In this document: one piece after another, positions 60,761 through 64,000 of the stretch
Layout of the letters: every line of letters begins with the position of its first letter
How positions within the stretch are numbered: position 1 is the first letter of the stretch
Assembly: GCA_026120185.1 (NCBI GenBank)
Contig: JANUWF010001193.1
Coordinates: 496,001 to 560,000 of the forward strand
Length of the DNA: 64,000 nt
Source of the DNA: Voacanga thouarsii
Lineage: Eukaryota; Streptophyta; Magnoliopsida; Gentianales; Apocynaceae
Reading direction: 5' to 3'
Program-made: the position numbers and the translations under genes
The notes under the pieces: generated by a model
What the model was told of the DNA's origin: nothing
What the model saw: only the letters and a program-made list of their open reading frames with translations
Database searches by the model: none

Positions 60761-61274
60761 CTGCTTTTCCTTTCTAGCTCTAGGATCAGCATCCCGGTCA
60801 TAATTCTTGGAATCAACATCAACTGCCAAATCAACCTCTACTTCAGCACTTCCAGGCTTAACCCTCACCTACAAAGCAAATACATTTCTAGTGACTACAA
60901 CACTGCATAAAATATTATCTCCAATAGTTCTAAACTTCTGTTTCTCAATTAGCAACCGAAAAGCTAAATATCAAGAACGATAACTCAATACGCACCCCTT
61001 TGCATAGCTCATCCAATTCATACGATCACCACAATGGCCTTAATGGATACTGGAATACATAAAGCTGAAATTTGCCCCCCAAAAAATTTAGAAAAAACAT
61101 TTACTCAAGGAAAAGAAAAAGCAACACTGTACTACAAAGTGTGTAAATACTGAAGCTTTACTTTAGTGTTAGGATCAATAGCAGGATTGAAGTACACATC
61201 AATTTCTCTCACGACTTCATCTTCTCCATTCTCATTTAACTCCATAGCCTGGTCTTCCAGCAGCTCTTCCACAT
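60761..61274 (-). pseudogene. RNA polymerase III subunit RPC5 (SIN-like) fragment
   Basis: Three exons read as the N-terminal part of the plant SIN-like/RPC5 family: 61274-61162 (LLEDQAMELNENGEDEVV and REIDVYFNPAIDPNTK), about 61050-60995 (YPLRPLW-stop-SYELDELCKG) and 60868-60761 (VRVKPGSAEVEVDLAVDVDS and KNYDRDADPRARKEKQ). A TGA at 61028-61026 replaces the expected Arg codon. The C-terminal half is missing. The family call rests on the order of these three phrases. Confidence 0.7.
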
Positions 61275-61729
61275 CTATTTCAAATTTTCAATACATAATA
61301 ACAGTCTCTACACATATATTCAAATTAGAATTAACCACTATATAAAATCTGCCAATATAATTTGCACAAATTGCGAATTTCTTTCATAGATGATCATGAA
61401 CTTAATGCACATTACTTTTGCTTAAGTACTTTAATTTAAAATAAGTTAACCTATCCTAAAAACCTGTATTAGAAACCTTAAAGACATATATTCATTCTCT
61501 GGTCCCGAACTTTCAGGCCTTATGCCCATGAAATTATGTAAGGGTGCAGTATTGAATGTTCGCATACATTTTTAACAGTCCTAATCTCCACCCTCTCTCC
61601 TTCTCTCTGAATCCATCAAAATTTTCTTTATCTTGACAAAAAAAATAAGTGAGCACACAAAACATATATATGTCTGCAGTAAAGTAGGTGCTAAATTGAA
61701 GACCATATAAGTAAGGTAAACCTACTCAC

Positions 61730-62472
61730 TGGCAATTGCATAGAAGGATACATTTTACCATATCCTCAAACAATGTCGGTGACCGGAACATTCTCCCAAA
61801 TCCCATCTCTTTTGCTTCCCCATAGATCTCCTGAAACTCCCTCACATTTCTCTCATCTTCCTCTGACAATCGCAACATTTTGATACTAGATTTATCTAGG
61901 AACGAAAATGAAGTAAAAGAAAATATTTCAAATTTTAAGTTTCTTCCCACCATTGAAAAACAAAAGACTATGCATTCTGAGACATTTTAAGAAACAGAAA
62001 GTCAAGAATCACATAATGAAGCACCAACTGCTGCCTCTTTGAGCCCAAAAAATCAAATCTTGAAACTGTTCGATATTGCTCCCTGACAACTTCCAAACAA
62101 ATTCTTGCAAGAAAAGCTTCAAAAGAAAAAAAAAAAAAGTACCAGCAAAGAGTGGCGATGTTGAGGAGAGAGCGAATCTGTGTCAAAGACTTCAATCTGT
62201 AGAGAATGAGGAGAATCAAAGGGCTGTGAGATTCTAACAGTTAAAGAAGTTTCATAATTTGGATGATCAAAGTCGAGGCTGAGACGCAGAGGGCGTTGGA
62301 GTGTCTTGGATTGCGGGTCCCAGTAGTTGGGTGCCATCATAAATAGTCCATGGTTGCATACAGCTTTTTCCAAATTGAATGTAGTAGCAGTCACCCCCAG
62401 TGGTAGCTCCACCACCATACTAAGGCGATCTCCGCCGTTAGAGGTCATCTCATCCGGTTTCTGGTTTTCCAT
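61730..62472 (-). pseudogene. HhH-GPD DNA glycosylase-like fragment (two exons)
   Basis: Exon 1 (62472-62143) reads MENQKPDEM... then ATTFNLEKAVCNHGLFMMAP, NYWDPQSKTLQRPLRLSL and SPHSLQIEVFDTDSLSPQHR. Exon 2 (to 61730) reads MLRLSEEDERNVREFQEIYG and FGRMFRSPTLFEDMVKCILL then CNCQ. They match the N-terminal part of plant HhH-GPD-superfamily DNA glycosylase-like proteins. The helix-hairpin-helix and catalytic Asp region that should follow are absent. A good phase junction between the two exons could not be found. It is a partial copy, not a working repair enzyme. Confidence 0.75.
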
Positions 62473-62639
62473 CAATCCAAATGTTACTGCAGCTGGTGGT
62501 GGACCGTCAACCCTTCATGGGTATAAAATTTTTGAAAAAAAAAAAATCAAATCAACAAAAGGAATTTCAAAAAGAATAGAATTCGCTGTTCTTCGAGTCT
62601 AAGAATGTGAAGGCAAAGCAATTTCATACCATATTTGTT

Positions 62640-63032
62640 CTATCTGCGGTCACATTTGAGGGCAAGCTTCGTCACAGCATCAAACCGTGAGAAGATCGAC
62701 GGAATTACCTCAAGCAGATCAGCGCGAGCGTTGAGGGAGAGCCGATGACAACTCTGTCGCTCGACCACAAACCACCGTCGGCAAACCAAGGAGCAACGTT
62801 TCCGGTCGCCGGAGCTCAAGGACTGGAAAATAGAAGCCAAGCACTCGTCAAGGAGATTGGAAATGTAGTCGGAGAATTCACCGTTGATAACTTCATCTGG
62901 GTCAGGCTCCTCCTTATTGATGTTGTAAATTTTCATGGTGGGGATGATGAGAGGCGTGGATCTAGGCTTGAAGGAGCAAAGTTGATAGGCTTCTGCTCCG
63001 GCGATGGTGGAGCAGAAGTCCGCATAGCTCAT
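62640..63032 (-). pseudogene. F-box protein N-terminal fragment (SKIP2/VFB-like)
   Basis: The frame from ATG 63032 encodes 130 residues. DYISNLLDECLASIFQSLSS, GDRKRCSLVCRRWFVVERQS and CHRLSLNARADLLEVIPSIF then SRFDAVTKLALKCDRR are the F-box and linker of plant VIER F-BOX/SKIP2-type proteins, which bind Skp1 in SCF ubiquitin ligases. The leucine-rich repeats that would select substrates are missing: a TAG follows CDRR where SVSIGDDAL-type sequence is expected. The first 40 residues (MSYADFCSTIAGAEAYQLCS...) do not look like the family and may come from another source. It could still be expressed as an F-box-only peptide. Confidence 0.7.
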
Positions 63033-63089
63033 GCGAGCCGAAGCGACGCCGCGTCTCGCTTGGTCTTTCTTCTTCCTTTTGGGCTTCGT

Positions 63090-63368
63090 TTAGCTTTGAC
63101 AGGGGGGCTCGGAGATGAGTGCACTCTCAGGAAATCTATAGTAAAACCTCCCATATATGTCTCTAATGTTCTTTAGTGCCTTCATCATGTAGTAATTCTG
63201 AAAATTCCCAAAATCTTGTTCCCTCACCCTGCACTCTTCCCTGACACCAATAATTCGATCTTGCAGAAATGACCGTCCGATTTTTTGCAGAGTCTCCCTG
63301 GTTTGCTTGTAGGGGGATATGTAGAAGTAGGCCTTCCAGTTATGGGAGTTTCCGTTCTCCGAAACCAC
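63090..63368 (-). other. Coding-like frame, family not recognised
   Basis: A frame open from about 63440 to 63090 reads NSHNWKAYFYISPYKQTRET, IIGVREECRVREQDFGNFQN and YYMMKALKNIRDIYGRFYYR. The composition looks coding (many aromatic and charged residues, few stops) but I do not recognise it. It may be a further captured fragment beside the F-box piece. Confidence 0.35.
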
Positions 63369-63439
63369 GTCTCGGATAACCGAACCGGCCTGCTTTGCCT
63401 GCTCAGCTCCCTGTGATGTTCCGATCCCGATTCTTCTCT

Positions 63440-64000
63440 TGGGTTTCCTTCTTCTACCCAGAAATCAAAAAGACACGAATTAAATCAGTAACTATTGGGG
63501 ATGCGGATCAATTTGAATACTTCGGTGAACATTGAAACGACACAGACATATTGTGATTTGAGTCATTTGACAAAGAAGATGAGAGGCCTCCATAAGAACC
63601 CGTGCACGAAATTAAGAGTCCATAAAATCTTGAACCCAAGATCTTATAAATAATTCATTTCATTCTTATAAAAAATCTACTCTAAAGACAATAAGAATCA
63701 AACAAAACCTATGAACTAAACCTAAAACTCTAAAACTAAAATCTATACCTAGTTAATAAATCTAAGAAAAAACCTAAAGCCATACTATAAAATACTTCAC
63801 AAATACTTCTCTGGCAAAGCAACCAAGAAGTCAACAAAAAATTATAGCTATTTACCTTATTATGCTGAGTTGTCAAACTCACAGCAATTTATCCCACCAC
63901 TTTACATATTATAAATTTATTATTTATATGCCTAATTTATTATTTTTTTAATCATTTGAATAATTAAATATGTGTATTCTCAATAAATATATAAAAAATA
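63440..64000. other. Intergenic DNA at the window end
   Basis: AT-rich, no gene seen. The 5' end of the putative Helitron could lie here or beyond the window. Confidence 0.4.

Overview
The window is nuclear DNA from a flowering plant, very probably a eudicot. It is AT-rich, its genes carry GT-AG introns, and it holds plant-only families (GDP-L-galactose phosphorylase, CAR C2 proteins, PTST1, a lectin receptor kinase) among many small inverted-repeat transposons. I cannot name the species.

Apparently intact genes: a single-exon calmodulin-like protein (935-1435, +); the five-exon GDP-L-galactose phosphorylase of vitamin C synthesis with an upstream regulatory ORF that lacks an ATG (3288-5976, -); a three-exon CAR-type C2 protein of ABA/membrane signalling (34200-35873, -); the eight-exon starch-granule protein PTST1 (45113-49608, +); a two-exon DUF7054-type ubiquitin-fold protein (53290-53906, +); and a single-exon L-type lectin receptor kinase (55168-57141, -). 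The kinase has lost its catalytic HRD aspartate. Exon boundaries were worked out by hand from splice signals, reading frame and family knowledge.

The remainder is intergenic or mobile DNA. At 24702-31781 there is a Ty1/copia retrotransposon on the minus strand with 369-bp LTRs and ATCTC target duplications. Several breaks have killed it, and an unrelated 1451-bp solo LTR (28081-29531, GGTTT duplications) is nested in its integrase region. Stowaway-like elements flanked by TA occur at 6838, 32375, 36861 and 57965; the first and third are the same family in opposite orientation. A 174-bp element with long inverted repeats lies at 21822, and a dead FAR1/MULE-type transposase at 22390-23053.

The most unusual feature is a pair of mosaics made of partial, intron-containing pieces of unrelated genes. 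On the right (58.8-63.1 kb), fragments of an F-box gene, a DNA glycosylase, an RNA polymerase III RPC5/SIN-like gene and an RCC1-repeat gene follow one another on the minus strand. A CTP synthase fragment lies on the plus strand. The left edge at 58808 looks like a Helitron 3' end (short hairpin, then CTAG, then host T). On the left (8.5-18.3 kb), a small membrane-protein ORF, an epoxide hydrolase fragment between direct repeats, a SERF-like fragment and an unrecognised multi-exon gene all lie on the plus strand. A second hairpin-CTAG-T terminus follows at 19069-19097. I read both as gene-capturing Helitrons, but neither 5' end could be placed, so this is inference.
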